A stretch of DNA of 64,000 bases from Panopea generosa (GCA_029582155.1 CM055899.1:74835522-74899521); one strand, 5' to 3'. Counted from the stretch's first letter, positions 48,416 through 60,984 are shown. Notes: generated by a model not told the origin, from the sequence alone. Numbers and translations are program-made.

Positions 48416-49254
48416 TATGACAAATTCGCTATGAGGTGTGTAAAATCTATATCGTTTTATAAACATTGATTAAAATATATAAAAAAATGAACGAATTCCT
48501 TAAATATTCATTAAAATAATATATTTCAACGAAGCCTGGAGAACCTCAATAAATGTTTTTAATAAATCTAAAACTTTAAATGACATTTAATCAGTGGACT
48601 AAATACGTATTTTCCAAACGTGTTGGGTTATCAATTAGTATTACAATTGTATCTTGTACGTCAACGATAATAGACACAAACTAGTTTCAAAGAAATATAA
48701 AGGTTGTGTATATAATTACCGTTAAAAGAGCGCCTATATATTTTGAAGATCAGTTTGTGTCAAGTATTATTTGGCAGACGACTTCTTTGTTTAATCAATA
48801 TGTGAAACAGTGAGTAAAATACATTATTCATGTCTTGTACGTGGGAAATATGATGAAACAAATCTGAATCTTGCTGTTAGTTCATACAGAATTTCATTAA
48901 ACTCGTTTAGGACTTTTCCTGAACTCGTTTAATAAAATTCTGTATGAAATAGCGAGTGTTAGATCCTATCAATATCAATCTCTCAAGTAAGTCACGGCAG
49001 ATAGTTAAGGGGTGTTAGTAAATATCCGGGTAATAATGGACACGACCGTCGTGCGGATAAAGACAATAATTAGCATGACTGTTTGGTGAATAAGAAAAAT
49101 AATGGGCACAACCGCCGTGCCGATAGACACTTCATTTTTCATGTCATGTGATAACAACAACAATAACGACATTTATTCTCTCATTACATTTACATGAAAA
49201 ATTAAGACAAAATACAACTTTTATAACAGTAAGTGTTAACTGTGTTGGCTAGGG
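48416..49254 (+). repeat. dispersed mosaic repeat R2, copy 2
   Basis: Same ends and orientation as copy 1 (39405-40797), closely matching in shared blocks. It has an extra 105 bp near 48.65-48.75 kb and about 140 bp near 49.00-49.14 kb with a doubled motif (ATGGACACGACCGTCGTGC, then ATGGGCACAACCGCCGTGCC). It lacks copy 1's 770-bp segment. Confidence 0.8.
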
Positions 49255-51682
49255 TGCGTTTATGAACACTTCAACTATGCAACAATAATTATTCAATTGT
49301 CCAATTGTCCAAAAATAACCTTTGTCAACACGACATTTGATAAAAGTCATCCGTCAGTAATCATATCTGGGTATAATTAGTTGTTATATTTTAAGAATAA
49401 TAAACACATATGTCATGTAGATTCTTAATATATGACCTTTATACATATATACTCCATTAGTGAAATCAAGGACTAATATAGAGATAAAATCTTAGTATTG
49501 TGAAAATAGAATCCGGCGTATTTTAATTATGTTTAGTAAAATATAAAAGATTAGTTAAGAACAACGGAATGATGCAGTAATGCTGCACCAAAATTGAAAA
49601 TGGATAATATATACGCCTGACTAACATGGGTAAATTATCAAACACGTTAATAGTTGATGCCGAGGAAGTGACCGATACTTGGTATCTTGCTAGTGCATAT
49701 CAAAGCACGTTTTCGAACGATTTTTATATTTTTTTATTTGATCGTATTCTACGTGCATACTCCATTCGCTTTTTATGGCTGGATTTTCCGCACCGATTTC
49801 AGTGCGGAAGCAAAAACACTCATATTTATTAAAATATGTAATATCATTAGCAAAAACTCTTACCGGTTGTTAAATAAACACTTTATATATGTCCATAGCG
49901 TAAACAATATCCACAAAAACCGCACATTTAACACTTAAATAACTTAGTTCTACATACAATCCTACTTTCAAATCGTTTTTGACAGTTATCACGTGACGCG
50001 CAACTTTCAAGCGTCACAGCGATTTGAATAGAACACTGTGATGGAAGCTCTACGCGGTAAATTGGAAAGGCAATAATTATTATGTTCCGAGAAAGTAACA
50101 TTCCCTGTCACAGTGTGTATTCAAATTAGACAAACCAATACTTGTGTTTGTGTTTTGGCCGAAAAAAAAAAAATATTCATCACTATTAAAGTTTAATAAA
50201 TATTATGTGTGTAGCAGAAGTGTTACTTGTACTTTATAAGTAGAAAACTGATAATAAGATAGTATAGCTTTCTTATGGATCTTTTTCACTTGTAATTGAA
50301 TGTATGACTAACATGTTTACTGTGAACAAAATAGTGTTTAAACTAAATGCTTTCTGTACACTTCCTTTGGCAAATAATGCAGCCACACACATGTCATTGT
50401 CTTTCTCCGTATTGCTTCGACTTTGGAATATCCGTTATTTTCATATTTTTTTTAATCGTCTGCTACCCTTTTCATAAGTGATCTTTTGTAAGTGCATTTA
50501 GAGATCGACATAATGTTGTCCAGTACGGCCACCCATTCCGTCCTTCTGCCAATATATCCTAAAACACTTTAAGGAGCTCATCAGTTAATGATGGTTTATA
50601 TACTTCCATGCCGAAAGCGCATGTTCATAAATCTCTGGTAATCTTCTATCATAACCGTTGAACGTATAGTAAAAGAGGAAAACTTAATTTTCAAAAGATA
50701 ACTACATGCGCCAATAGTACACAATGATAATGTTTTTACCATATTAACTTATGTACAACGTTAAGCCGATGTCAAATCCTTGATGCATACGTAACTATTG
50801 AAAATAATCTTGTAGTACTAATGAATTATGGTCAACGATACACTTATTAGCTCTAAATTGGTATCAATCCATATTGCAACTGAAAATAATATTGCTATAG
50901 CTTCGTCAGGGATCTGTGGGTTGAGTAATGCAATGCTTAAAGCACGGTTCTATGGTTAGAAATGGAATGATACATACGTTTTTCATTATTTAAAATTATT
51001 ATTAGACATTCACAATATAAGAAACTTGTTTTACTGTTAGCTTATGACAATTCCCATTTCAACAACCATTTAATATACTGTCAATAAGTAGTTGGAATCA
51101 TTAAAAGTTGTGTGGCCGATACATACGATATCAATTAGTAGAAAACTTAGCAATAAATACCCAAACAGTCGTAGCTTGTCACCCAGTGTTGTTCAGACGG
51201 ACATTATTTAAAATAATGAAAGCTGCTGAATATTATTGTATTTAATCACAACCCGATATAAATGGCAGATATATCTGGATATTCTTGTACAGACTTTAGT
51301 GTCAACGGTTTACAAGAACACTAATTGTTGTATGCATTCACATGTCCTTTCCGGTGTTGAATACACGCACATCCATTATAGTCTAAAGAGAAACAGAATA
51401 CTTGGATAGGAAACGTTTATATTCTTATTTTTCGACGCCAATACTTTAATTGACTTGTGAGTGTTTACTTTTTCAATATTTCACTAATTCCAGCTCTGTG
51501 CTCATATATATTAGAGAAAACATGCGTTTGAAAGCGAACATTTAAACAAGTTGATTTAATCAAATTTATTCTGTTTATGTGGGGTGGGGTGCGGGTAATA
51601 AAATATTACAAATTACAAAATATATATCATAAGACAGAAGAATGTTTTCTTTTCTAATTTGTCTATAACCCATAGAGATTTG
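49255..51682. other. no gene recognised
   Basis: AT-rich single-copy-looking DNA; open frames at 49626-49938 show no known domain. No array is evident. Confidence 0.4.
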
Positions 51683-51865
51683 GAGCACGTGGTCAAGCGG
51701 TAGAGCACCGAACCCATGATCGGAGGGTCGTAAGTTCGATCCTCCGCTACGGCTATGTGTGGTGTCCTTAAGCAATTGCTTTGTACTGGTTCTACCAAGG
51801 AAGACGTCGAGCGTGATTTGTCTAAGTTGTAAGAACTTGTTTCACAATCAAAGTAAAATAAATAA
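51683..51865 (+). mobile_element. tRNA-derived SINE, family S3
   Basis: The tRNA-like head has box A (GTGGTCAAGCGGTAGAGC) and box B (AAGTTCGATCCTCCGC), and an anticodon-arm remnant CCGA...TCGG around ACCCATGA. A body follows (TACTGGTTCTACCAAGGAAG) and the tail AACTTGTTTCACAATCA, then AT-rich sequence. Loss of stem pairing shows it is not a functional tRNA gene. The tail motif recurs at 4258. Confidence 0.65.
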
Positions 51866-53562
51866 GTTTAAACTAAAATAGAGATATACAAGTCCTTGCT
51901 ATAACCCATATATATATTTCTCTCTGTAAATTTTTCAATTAAGATCTTATTTTTTTATTTATTCTTCAGCAGTAACAAATTACTTTATCATAATAATATT
52001 CATTAAAATAATCATAGGTTTGAAACTAAAAACATGACGAAATATCGGACAGAAGAAAACTTTCTCATTCCTCTAAAACCCATATCGCTTAATCCGCCGA
52101 AGTTCTGATTTCGCATGTACATGTTTCCACCCAGTAGCTCGGATCTAGCTCGCATCTAACTCCACTTATGTAAAATGGCTGCTAAATGACAGCAAAACAA
52201 GGTAAATTCGAACGTCTTGGTCATATTCACCTTCTATCAAACTACAGAGGACAGTTTTTTGCATAGCACGCATTTATTATTCATTATTTTATCAATATAA
52301 ATCACCGTTTTAAGGAATTAACGATTGTTTACGCAGTAATTGCCTTCGAAAAAGACGTATGTATGTGGTCTAATTTTCCACTTGGTTTTGTTCGGATGGA
52401 AATGAGACGTAAAGGGGCTTGTCTCACCCTATTACGGCGATTAAATGAGACTAGGTATCTTGCCATTTTATAGGACGGGTTCATTATAAAGAGCTGTCTT
52501 TCAACGTTTACTTACACTACTTTTGATTGATAATGAATGAGTGTCATGCAAACAAAGGGGCATGGCTGATAACCGAGAGAGATAACTCTCCATCTGACCA
52601 GTGAGATGTACTCATCCTCCATATGAGGTGTACTTATCGCTTCCACCCCGCCTGCAGTTGTTTATCGGTCAGCCCATGTTTATCAACAATGTGGTGCAAA
52701 CATTATGACATTTTAGTCAACTTTAATTTATTGAGTTATAAAAACGAAACGGACACACAGATAATGAACTGAAAATATTTTGGCTGATGCTGTATGCCGT
52801 CACTGCTGTAGTTCTTGTTGCCGTAACAGTAACAATAAAATAGTGTTTGATAAAAGAATGATTGGGGACAATTATGTTTCCTTTCCATATGGGTTTTAGC
52901 GTTGTTACAATATGAAGACAATATACAATACTCAGGACGGTGATTTGTAAAATAGAATTGAGCATCAGGCTAATACTAAATGTTTTGTTTGCTTATTGCA
53001 AAATAATATTATTGTGTTTAAACTGGCCTTTAATGTTTGTGTATATCATAGAATAAAACACTGTTGTTGTTATATATATTTACAGGATAAAACATGTTTC
53101 TATACAACCTATCAAATAACAATTTCAGAGATAGGTAATATACATTTTACAACTAAAACAGACAATGCATCACATATATACGTCATTGTGGTTATCAGTA
53201 AGCGTTACGCCCCAGTGGGTCTTGCCATAATTCCTTGATAAAATAAAACTTTTCCCAATTCTCAATTGAGTTTTCATATTGACTCTTTAATTAATTTAAT
53301 GTTAATGACAATTCCCAATTCTAAGGGTATGGGTCATTTTTCCAAAATGCTGATAAAGACCACTGCTGTCGGCTATGACTGAGTTTCATAACAGTCGCAT
53401 AACAACATTAGCTTACTTTTTATTTTACTTCAATTTTACTTTTAACAAATTGCAACAAACATATGGTTTTGAATACTTTAATTACATGAAATGTTTTCGC
53501 TATTGTTTTTAGAGATTACATTATAATGTTTGCTTGACCATAATGTTTGCATGATCTTTCAG
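51866..53562. other. no gene recognised; intron-like DNA before the Tudor-like exon
   Basis: No supported exon. The frame at 52996-53238 follows a possible acceptor at about 53093, but it lacks recognisable similarity. Confidence 0.35.
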
Positions 53563-53803
53563 GAGAGCATCAACGAGACAGTTGAAGTTTGTTGGTGAAA
53601 GAATTACACACAAGTGGAAAGTGTCTGCAGATTCGGATCAAACCAAATGGTACAATGGCATTGTGCTGTCATTGGTATCTGGAACAGATGGATGTCGCAA
53701 TGCTGTGTACAACGTTTTATATGATAGTGAAGATGAAATATATGAGATAGACCACTTGTTAGTTGATTATGAAGATTCATCATTAAAACTTATTCACACA
53801 TAA
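53563..53803 (+). CDS. last coding exon with a Tudor-like domain, gene otherwise unseen
   Basis: After a TTTCAG acceptor the frame reads (x)RASTRQLKFVGERITHKW, then WYNGIVLSLVSGTDGCRNAV, VLYDSEDEIYEIDHLLVDY and EDSSLKLIHT, then TAA. The pattern GxRIxHxW, WYxGxVLxxxxGxDGxxNAVYxVxYDxxDExYExxxLxxDY is a small beta-barrel of Tudor type that I recall at the C-terminus of uncharacterised bivalve and cnidarian proteins. Tudor barrels usually bind methylated lysine or arginine. The exon starts in phase 2 and the reading frame is clean for 79 residues, so it is probably a real 3'-terminal exon or a recent pseudogene. Exons 5' of it were not identified. A GGTAAAT directly after the stop could be a donor for alternative splicing. 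Confidence 0.55.
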
Positions 53804-54769
53804 GGTAAATTTACTGTTTACACCTGAATTATCCCAAATTAATGGTTAAATGCGGACCATTGAGTGACAAATTGTTGATATGATTACTGTTCTCTTATAA
53901 ACTATTATCATTTAACACAATTTCAGCTTAACATTGTAGACAAGATAAGATCCTATATACCTTCCAAGCTGATCTAGTTGGACACTAGTTGCAAATGTGC
54001 AAATGTGCAAATACCGTTTTTCTCTTTAAGCAGGACATGCATATATATTAATTTCTCAAATATTGTTAATATTTAATCACTATTGGAAGTGTGAATACAG
54101 TAACTTGTACTTTACATTTTCTTGAAATATATGGAAGACACACAGAAAATAAAGTGTTGGAAGAACATTGCAGCAAGCTATATTGTGTTTTCTGAACAAC
54201 TAATATGACTCGGAAGTATATTGATAACAAAAATATAAAACTTCATTGTTTAATTAAAAAAGTCACTGTAATTTTATGGAAAACTATGGTATGTTTTTCC
54301 TCAAATAATACAGGTATGTATTTTGTCATTACTACAGTTTCCTCACACCTGAATGACTAAGTGTACAATCCAGCAACTGTGATTAAAGCAAGTTGTTAAA
54401 ATAAATCAAATTTATTTTAAAATACTGCTAAATGAGTGTCAATGAATGACCACAACAACCAAGTGTTGCAATTGGAATTCTCATTTAATCATGTTTTATG
54501 CAAACTTATAACTATATATTGTAGTGAAGTAGTACACTGATTGTAAATATTTACATGCTTAATACATTCATTTCAGTGCACTATGTTGCTGAAATGAAGA
54601 TGAACAGAATCATATGACACATTATTGTTGACAGCATAAACGTCCATATATGTGTACAAGTTGACTAGAAGTTAAGTCATCATATTGATACAAATAACTC
54701 TTACAACTTCAGTAATGATATAATGTAAGAGAAGTTCATTGCTAGAAAGTGAGATGTACTTAAAAGAGT
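53804..54769. other. no gene recognised
   Basis: Probably 3' UTR and flank of the preceding exon; no further coding signal. Confidence 0.35.
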
Positions 54770-55930
54770 TTCATAGATGAGATACAGATATAAAGTTTAT
54801 ACAAGTTAAGTGTTGAGATACAGATATAAAGTTTATACAAGTTAAGTGTTGAGATACAGATATAAAGTTTATACAAGTTAAGTGTTGAGATACAGATATA
54901 AAGTTTGTACAAGTTCAGTGTTCAGATACAGATATAAAGTTTGTACAAGTGGATCGATGAGATACAGATATATAGTATGTACAAGTTGAGCGATGAGATA
55001 CAGATATATAGTATGTACAAGTTGAGCGATGAGATACAGATATATAGTATGTACAAGTTGAGTGATGAGATACAGATATATAGTATGTACAAGTTGAGCG
55101 ATGGGATACAGATATAAAGTTTATACAAGGTAAGTGTTGAGATACAGATATAAAGTTTATACAAGTTAAGTGTTGAGATACAGATATAAAGTTTGTACAA
55201 GTGGAGCGATGAGATACTGCTATCAAGTTTATACAGATACAGCGATGACATACCATTACACAGTTCATAAAAATTGATAGAGGATTATATTGTGATGTAA
55301 AAGCCAGAATTACAAAGTTACATAAAGTTTGTACCAGTTCACAGACGAGATACTGATATAAAGTTTATACAAGTTAAGTGATGAGATACAGATATAAAGT
55401 TTATACAAGTTAAGTGTTGAAATACAGATATAAAGTTTATACAAGTTAAGTGTTGAGATACAGATATAAAGTTTATACAAGTTAAGTGTTGAGATACAGA
55501 TATAAAGTTTATACAAGTTAAGTGTTGAGATACAGATATAAAGTTTGTACAAGTTCAGTGTTCAGATACAGATATAAAGTTTGTACAAGTGGAGCGATGA
55601 GATACAGATATATAGTATGTACAAGTTGAGCGATGAGATACAGATATATAGTATGTACAAGTTGAGCGATGAGATACAGATATAAAGTTTATACAAGGTA
55701 AGTGTTGAGATACAGATATAAAGTTTATACAAGTTAAGTGTTGAGATACTGATATAAAGTTTGTACAAGTGGAGCGATGAGATACTGCTATCAAGTTTAT
55801 ACAGATACAGCGATGACATACCATTACACAGTTCATAAAAATTGATAGAGGATTATATTGTGATGTAAAAGCCAGAATTACAAAGTTACATAAAGTTTGT
55901 ACCAGTTCACAGACGAGATACTGATATAAA
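54770..55930. repeat. 36-bp satellite array with 568-bp higher-order repeat
   Basis: Units are AGATACAGATATAAAGTTTA then TACAAGTTAAGTGTTG (36 bp) and variants with TATAGTATGTACAAGTTGAG. The non-unit segment CAGTTCATAAAAATTGATAG occurs at 55261 and 55829, and its neighbours match on both sides, so a block of 568 bp was duplicated. Because 36 is divisible by three, two minus-strand frames stay open as 12-residue repeats (117 and 109 residues); I do not regard these as genes. Confidence 0.95.
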
Positions 55931-57324
55931 GTTCCTACAAGTTTGAGATGCCATACTAATTATGAGATAGTGGCATAACATTTTTAGAAGTCGCTGATGC
56001 TGTTATGATATAAACTTCAAACAGGAGAAATTGAATTCATATAGCTTAAGTGATACACAGCATCTGATAAATTTCAACACATGGTAAATAATTACCTTAT
56101 ATATATGTTGCTGAAATGAGATCATCAAAAAAATTGTGATGTCTTTGATCAATCACCCCCAATTCAGTTGTTAACATTATTTGATTTTTATGCTTCTGCC
56201 ATATGAATATTGGTAAACCGGCATTAAGTGTTACCCCTGTTCGTACGTCTATCAATTGTATAATAAATTGGTTTCCAATCAATAATTTCTAAACGGATCT
56301 ATGTATTTTATTTATGTTTCCTGTGATGGTTTAAAGTAAAGACCTGTCATTTTTACTTTTTTGTCAATGTTGCTCATATTTTAAAGGAGTTACGGTCACT
56401 TTTTTACTTTTATTAAATTTTTTGATAAATTATTTGATAGGTACAGATGTTTTGTCATCGCATAGATTTCAAGTTTAATTGCTTAAGTGATCATGTTGTC
56501 ATTATAATTATTCTCATCATTTTATTCTGTTTCATTTCAAATAATTCCAACTTAAAATTTTTTTATAACTTTAAAACAGTTTACTTCACAATGGTGCACA
56601 TTGTACACCATACTTTTTATGGAAATAAGTAGTCCCCACATGGTCTCGTCAGAATATTTTTAAAATTTCATAATTTGTCCCAACTTATTTTGGTATTTAT
56701 TTTGTATGTAATATGGTTATTTCTGCTCAACTACCTCATTTGAAGGACGAACTTAATGACTGATATGAAAAAATGTCATAATTTACTTTCTCATTTATTT
56801 TATGTGACTTGTACAGAATGTCGCCGTTATGCTAATTATCTCATTAACAAAGCATTGTTTCATAATACACTTTATGTACAACCAAGTCATTCTCAATACG
56901 AAAGTTTTGATATATCAATTGATTAAATAGCAAGGGTAGTTTTTTTAGAAAAATGTCTTTCAAATTTTCACAGAAAAAGACTTAACTTGAACCTTAAATT
57001 AAAACAAACTAGTGCTAAATATTTTATTACTCATTAATACTTTTCAATTACATAATTATAGCCCTAGTTAGTTCAACAGACCATAACTGGTGCTCACCTA
57101 TCCACAATTGTCAGTGTTATTGCTTTATATTTGGCATGCCACATAACACTATACTAAATTAAGGTTGACAAAACCACTACCTGTTTTTAACACAAAATTA
57201 AAGTAGATGAACTGGTAGGTTGATGAAACCACCATCACCTGTGGGCCACGACATGTGAAATTGAAGCTACAGTCGGACCCAAACTCACAGTGTGTTGAGA
57301 GAACATAAACCGCAACCATTTTTT
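55931..57324. other. no gene recognised
   Basis: AT-rich DNA; no supported coding region. Confidence 0.4.
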
Positions 57325-57680
57325 TTTATATCTGTAGTTGTTATGGTGTGTGGCACAAAAGTCACTAACCCAACATTTTACATACATAAACATCTACCAT
57401 ATGTTTAAATATCTGTATTGGTCATAGTGTGTGCTGTGAGACATAATATAGAGATGGAAAGGCAACTAGGTGAGATTTTGTGAACGCTCATGCCAAATTA
57501 GTAATCCTTTGTGTGCTATTTTATCAACATTTAGTCAGGAGATGCAGGTTTCCTATCCTTCTATACAAGTCCTTGTAAACATCAACACTTTTTTTAATAT
57601 CTGTAGTTGTCATGGTGTTTGGCGCTAAAGTAGCTTACCTACTTTTACGGACATAAACATCCCATATTGGCGATTACCCG
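57325..57680. repeat. two diverged repeats about 266 bp apart
   Basis: TATCTGTAGTTGTTATGGTG at about 57330 and TATCTGTAGTTGTCATGGTG at about 57596, each followed by a TGGC(A/G)C(A/T)AAAGT block and CATAAACATC. This suggests a dispersed repeat or an old duplication. Confidence 0.5.
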
Positions 57681-57689
57681 AGAAGTGTT

Positions 57690-57900
57690 GATCTTTTTAG
57701 GTTCCAGGGGGATAGTGCAGGTTACAGATTGAAACCGACTGTATGTTTCTTCTGGTTCTTCAGTGTGCTCAGTGTATAGCACTGCCACATGGATCCTCGA
57801 TTTAAATACCCATCGGAACGACTGTTTTTAATTAGCCAGCCTCGGGGACCTAACCCACAACTTCAATGCTAGAAGTTTTATGATTTACTGACTAAGCTTA
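57690..57900 (-). mobile_element. tRNA-derived SINE-like repeat, family S4
   Basis: Complemented, it runs AAGCTTAGTCAGTAAATC (box A-like), GAAGTTGTGGGTTAGGTCCC (box B-like), then GATGGGTATTTAAATCGAGG and GTGGCAGTGCTATACACTGA. I recall the GGTATTTAAATCGAGGATCC and TACACTGAGCAC blocks from bivalve repeats. Only one copy is in the window. Confidence 0.5.
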
Positions 57901-58569
57901 TGGGGCTAATCAGCTTATACTGGTTATGCTGCCATCAAAACAGTTACAGCTATGTATTTTTGGACATCTTATTGAATACCGCCTGGAGATAATTGAACGA
58001 TAATTGATCCAGAGTAGTGATTAACTGGTCAGTGGTAATTAATCCCCATGTGTATGTGCACCAATTAAAGTAATTAAAGAGACTAAACTTTTGTAAATGG
58101 TGACTTGTACAAATTTCTACTTGGCCAGTGACATGTACAATTTTCTACTTGTTCAGAACATCTGGCTATAGGATTGTACAGCACTGTCAGGGGAAGGTAT
58201 TTTAACAACATTATCAGGCATGGTACTAAAAGTCTAAATATAGTATATCTATACTAAATTTTGTCTATTATCACTGTTACATTGGGCATATATTCACATT
58301 CCTTGCATAATTCCGATGAGCAGGGCGTAACCGTTATCACTACTCAGAACTCATTTAGGCAGGGCATTATCACTACCCAGAATCCTAATTTTGATAACAG
58401 CGCCGGGCAAGGGTTAATGGCATGGGGGAAAAAGTGTACATGTGGAAGTTGCTAATGGGTTAACAGTGCCTTGTAGTGACAATGCAAGCTGTTCTCTAGG
58501 TGCAATAATGAACAAAAACATAAAAAGGTATCGTAAGGTCTCCTGTATATTCCAAAAAGTAACATCATA
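57901..58569. other. no gene recognised
   Basis: Low-complexity and AT-rich DNA; the open frame at 58261-58455 matches nothing. Confidence 0.4.
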
Positions 58570-58705
58570 AGTCTGAGTAGAACCTTTCAGGGGAAATTGG
58601 TTAACTCTAATAAATTGTATGTATATAGCTTGACTTGAACCAACAACTTCACATGTGACAGGTATGTGATCTTTAGCACGGAAGTGCTCTCAGTAATGGA
58701 GGGTT
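58570..58705 (-). mobile_element. possible tRNA-derived SINE, degenerate
   Basis: Complemented, ACTGAGAGCACTTCCGTGC is followed about 40 bases later by AAGTTGTTGGTTCAAGTCAA, a plausible A-box/B-box pair with a body reaching GAAAGGTTCTACTCAG. No second copy is seen. Confidence 0.4.
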
Positions 58706-59052
58706 GCACTCTGGCATCAAAATAAAACAAGTGGGACATGTGTTTGCTGTGCTCGTACCTGCTCCCTAAAAATTGCAGCTACTTAAACTTTTTATTGCCT
58801 TTCAAAGCATTAACTTTTTATTTTTTCATGATATCTGTCCATTTTTATTTAAAATACTGAGTCGAGACACAGCAATCAAACATTTTTTTAGGATGACCTG
58901 GCCAAATATGGCAAAATAGCTTGGTCAATCTCGATGATAACAAACAATTGTATTGATACACATGGTGAGGCGACATATTATAGTAGTTGATATAATAGTT
59001 ATAAAACTTTAATTTTTGAGAACAGTGATTTAAATGCATTCTTTTTTTTAAT

Positions 59053-59272
59053 CGGGTTTAACGCCATTATTAACACATTTCAGGTTATATATGGCTTATC
59101 CAGTTTTGCTGGTGGAGGAAGACCTCAGACTGAGAACAACTTCTGTCCTTCCGCAAGTAATTGGAAACTTTCAAACATACAGTTTTAGGAGCGGGATTCA
59201 AACCTATGACCTTAGCGGTGAGAAGTAAGTGATCTTGAGATGTCGCATTATACCTCTCAGCCACAGAGGACC
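59053..59272 (-). mobile_element. tRNA-derived SINE, family S1, copy 2
   Basis: On the minus strand the head reads TCCTCTGTGGCTGAGAGG (box A) and AGGTTTGAATCCCGC (box B), resembling a Leu/Ser-type tRNA. The body includes GGTCTTCCTCCACC and ends CTGAAATGTGTTAATAATGG. Better preserved than copy 1 at 14325-14554. Confidence 0.75.
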
Positions 59273-59327
59273 CTTTAAATGCATTCAGTCTACCATTATG
59301 CCCTCAACTTCAATCTCAGTCTGTCTT

Positions 59328-59763
59328 TTTAGGTCACCTGAGACTTTGTCTCAATGGACCTTTTGTCCATCATCATGCGTCTGTAAACAATTGACTTTTT
59401 TGAGTTCTTCTCAAAACTGTTACCGTAACTGTAATGATATATTGTATGCAGCTTTGGTAAACATGGGTGAATCAAAATTGTGAAATTGGTCATAGTAAGG
59501 TAAACTTTGAAAATCTTTTTCTCAATATAGGAGAAGCACTGGGAAACAAATAGTGAGCATGATTATGGACATACATGGATCATTTATAAAAATTGTGAAT
59601 TGCATGTTCCTGGGTCACACAGTTTTGCCCTTGGAGTGAGGCCTACTTTACTAAATCTATATAAGAAAAATTGACAAAAAGTTATTTCTTACGACTGCAT
59701 AGATTTATGTGAATGTTTTTTGGATAATCAGATGACTGTTAAGGCCCATGGGACTCTTGTTTA
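59328..59763 (+). mobile_element. short dispersed element starting with a GGTCACCTGAGAC hairpin
   Basis: Starts TTTAGGTCACCTGAGAC with the hairpin TGAGACTTTGTCTCA, continues GGACCTTTTGTCC and ATCATCATGCGTC, and ends CTGTTAAGGCCCATGGGACTCTTGTTT. I recall a roughly 450-bp element with this start and the GTTAAGGCCC...GGxCTCTTGTTT end as very frequent in bivalve genomes. It has no coding capacity. The name and class are not known to me. Confidence 0.6.
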
Positions 59764-59999
59764 AAAACACATTATAAATTACGGTTTCCAACGATGTATG
59801 TATTCATATAATTATATAAATGTAAATCGGTAACCTCCCTGTTAATGTAATGATGTAATTATTTCAATCAGAGAACAGTACTTATAACATACATTTATTG
59901 TTAGTTAGCCTTTTGCTTTGTTTTGATTAAAGTTTTGGTAAATACATTGTAAATTCTGACGGAGTTATCTTTGTTACTGTAAACAATTTTCAAATTGTT

Positions 60000-60690
60000 T
60001 ATAGCTCGACTTTTCGAAGAATAAAGAGAGCTATTCTGCTCACCCGGATTTCAGCGTCCCACCTTGGTTGAAGTTTTGTGTGCAAGTCCCAGTCTCAATA
60101 TACATTGCATGTATTGACTTGAAACTTAACACAACACTTCCCAGTCATCAAACATACTATTATAACTAAGTAAGATAACTCTTGGATTAATATAATGCAA
60201 ATTATTGCCCTTGTTTGACTTAAAAATTCTGGTTAGTTTTGCTTGCAAGTACCATTTTGTCCATACTTCATCAACTCTCAATGTATTTGATTTGATTTAA
60301 ACTTAACACAAGACTTTCCAGTCATAAAACATACTACAATGAATAAGTTAGATTACTCTTGCATGAATAAAATGCAAATTATTGCCCTTATTTGACATAT
60401 TAAAATTTTACCTGCAAGTACCATCAATTGGATCTCACAACCCTTGAATTGGCAGTCAGATACATTATAGACTTAACGTATAACATGAATAAACTCCCAA
60501 GGTGCCATTCATTTTACAAAGGGGGGTATTTATTTGGGACCGAGATATCCAAATTTAACCATTTTATAAAGTGCATATATTTATGTAAAAAATACCATAA
60601 AACACACAGCTGATGCTTTAGATGTTTCAACCTGACTTGAAATCAGTACCTGTATAATTCGATTAAAGACTAGCTTCCAGTTTGTTGAAG
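60000..60690 (+). mobile_element. short dispersed element AGCTCGACTTTTCGAAGAAT type, with internal repeats
   Basis: Opens ATAGCTCGACTTTTCGAAGA and GAGAGCTATTCTGCTCACCC, followed by CACCTTGGTTGAAGTTTTG. A 165-175-bp internal unit follows with TTTTGTGTGCAAGT, TTTTGCTTGCAAGTACC and TTTTACCTGCAAGTACC (60.07, 60.23, 60.41 kb), each followed by AACTTAACACAA and AAATGCAAATTATTGCCC-like blocks. I recall this element as abundant in bivalves. No coding capacity. Confidence 0.6.
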
Positions 60691-60912
60691 CGTTTTCCCC
60701 CATAAAAAGGAGGAGTCGATCTGATTTTTAATTTCACAAAATTTTATATTATACCACATGTATATAGTATTAGAAAACAAACATGTAGTGCTGTGTTACA
60801 AGAGTGCATTTTATTAATAGAAATTTGGGCTATTTTAAATATTAATTTCTATTAATTTACATAATTTGATTTGGTTAATATTTAAGTCCATTATCTTAGT
60901 ACAACATTATAT

Positions 60913-60984
60913 GCTTCTGTGGTGTAACTGGCAAACACATCTACACTTTTGTAGAAATTCTGGGTTCGAATCCCAGCAGTTGCG
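60913..60984 (+). tRNA. tRNA-like sequence, probably pseudo-tRNA or SINE head
   Basis: It folds as a cloverleaf: a 4-bp D stem (GTGT/ACAC), a 5-bp anticodon stem (TCTAC/GTAGA) with only six loop bases (ACTTTT), and a perfect 5-bp T stem around GTTCGAAT (CTGGG/CCCAG). The acceptor stem has two T-T mismatches (GCTTCTG/CAGTTGC). The six-base anticodon loop and the mismatched acceptor argue against a working tRNA. Box B (GGGTTCGAATCCC) is intact. Confidence 0.4.

Noticed and set aside
42675-51757. Intact tRNA genes at the box A/B pairs near 42.7 and 51.7 kb
   Set aside because: Anticodon and acceptor stems do not pair properly, and SINE bodies and tails follow.
54915-55268. 117- and 109-residue minus-strand frames in the 36-bp array
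   Set aside because: The period of 36 keeps frames open by arithmetic; the composition is that of the satellite.
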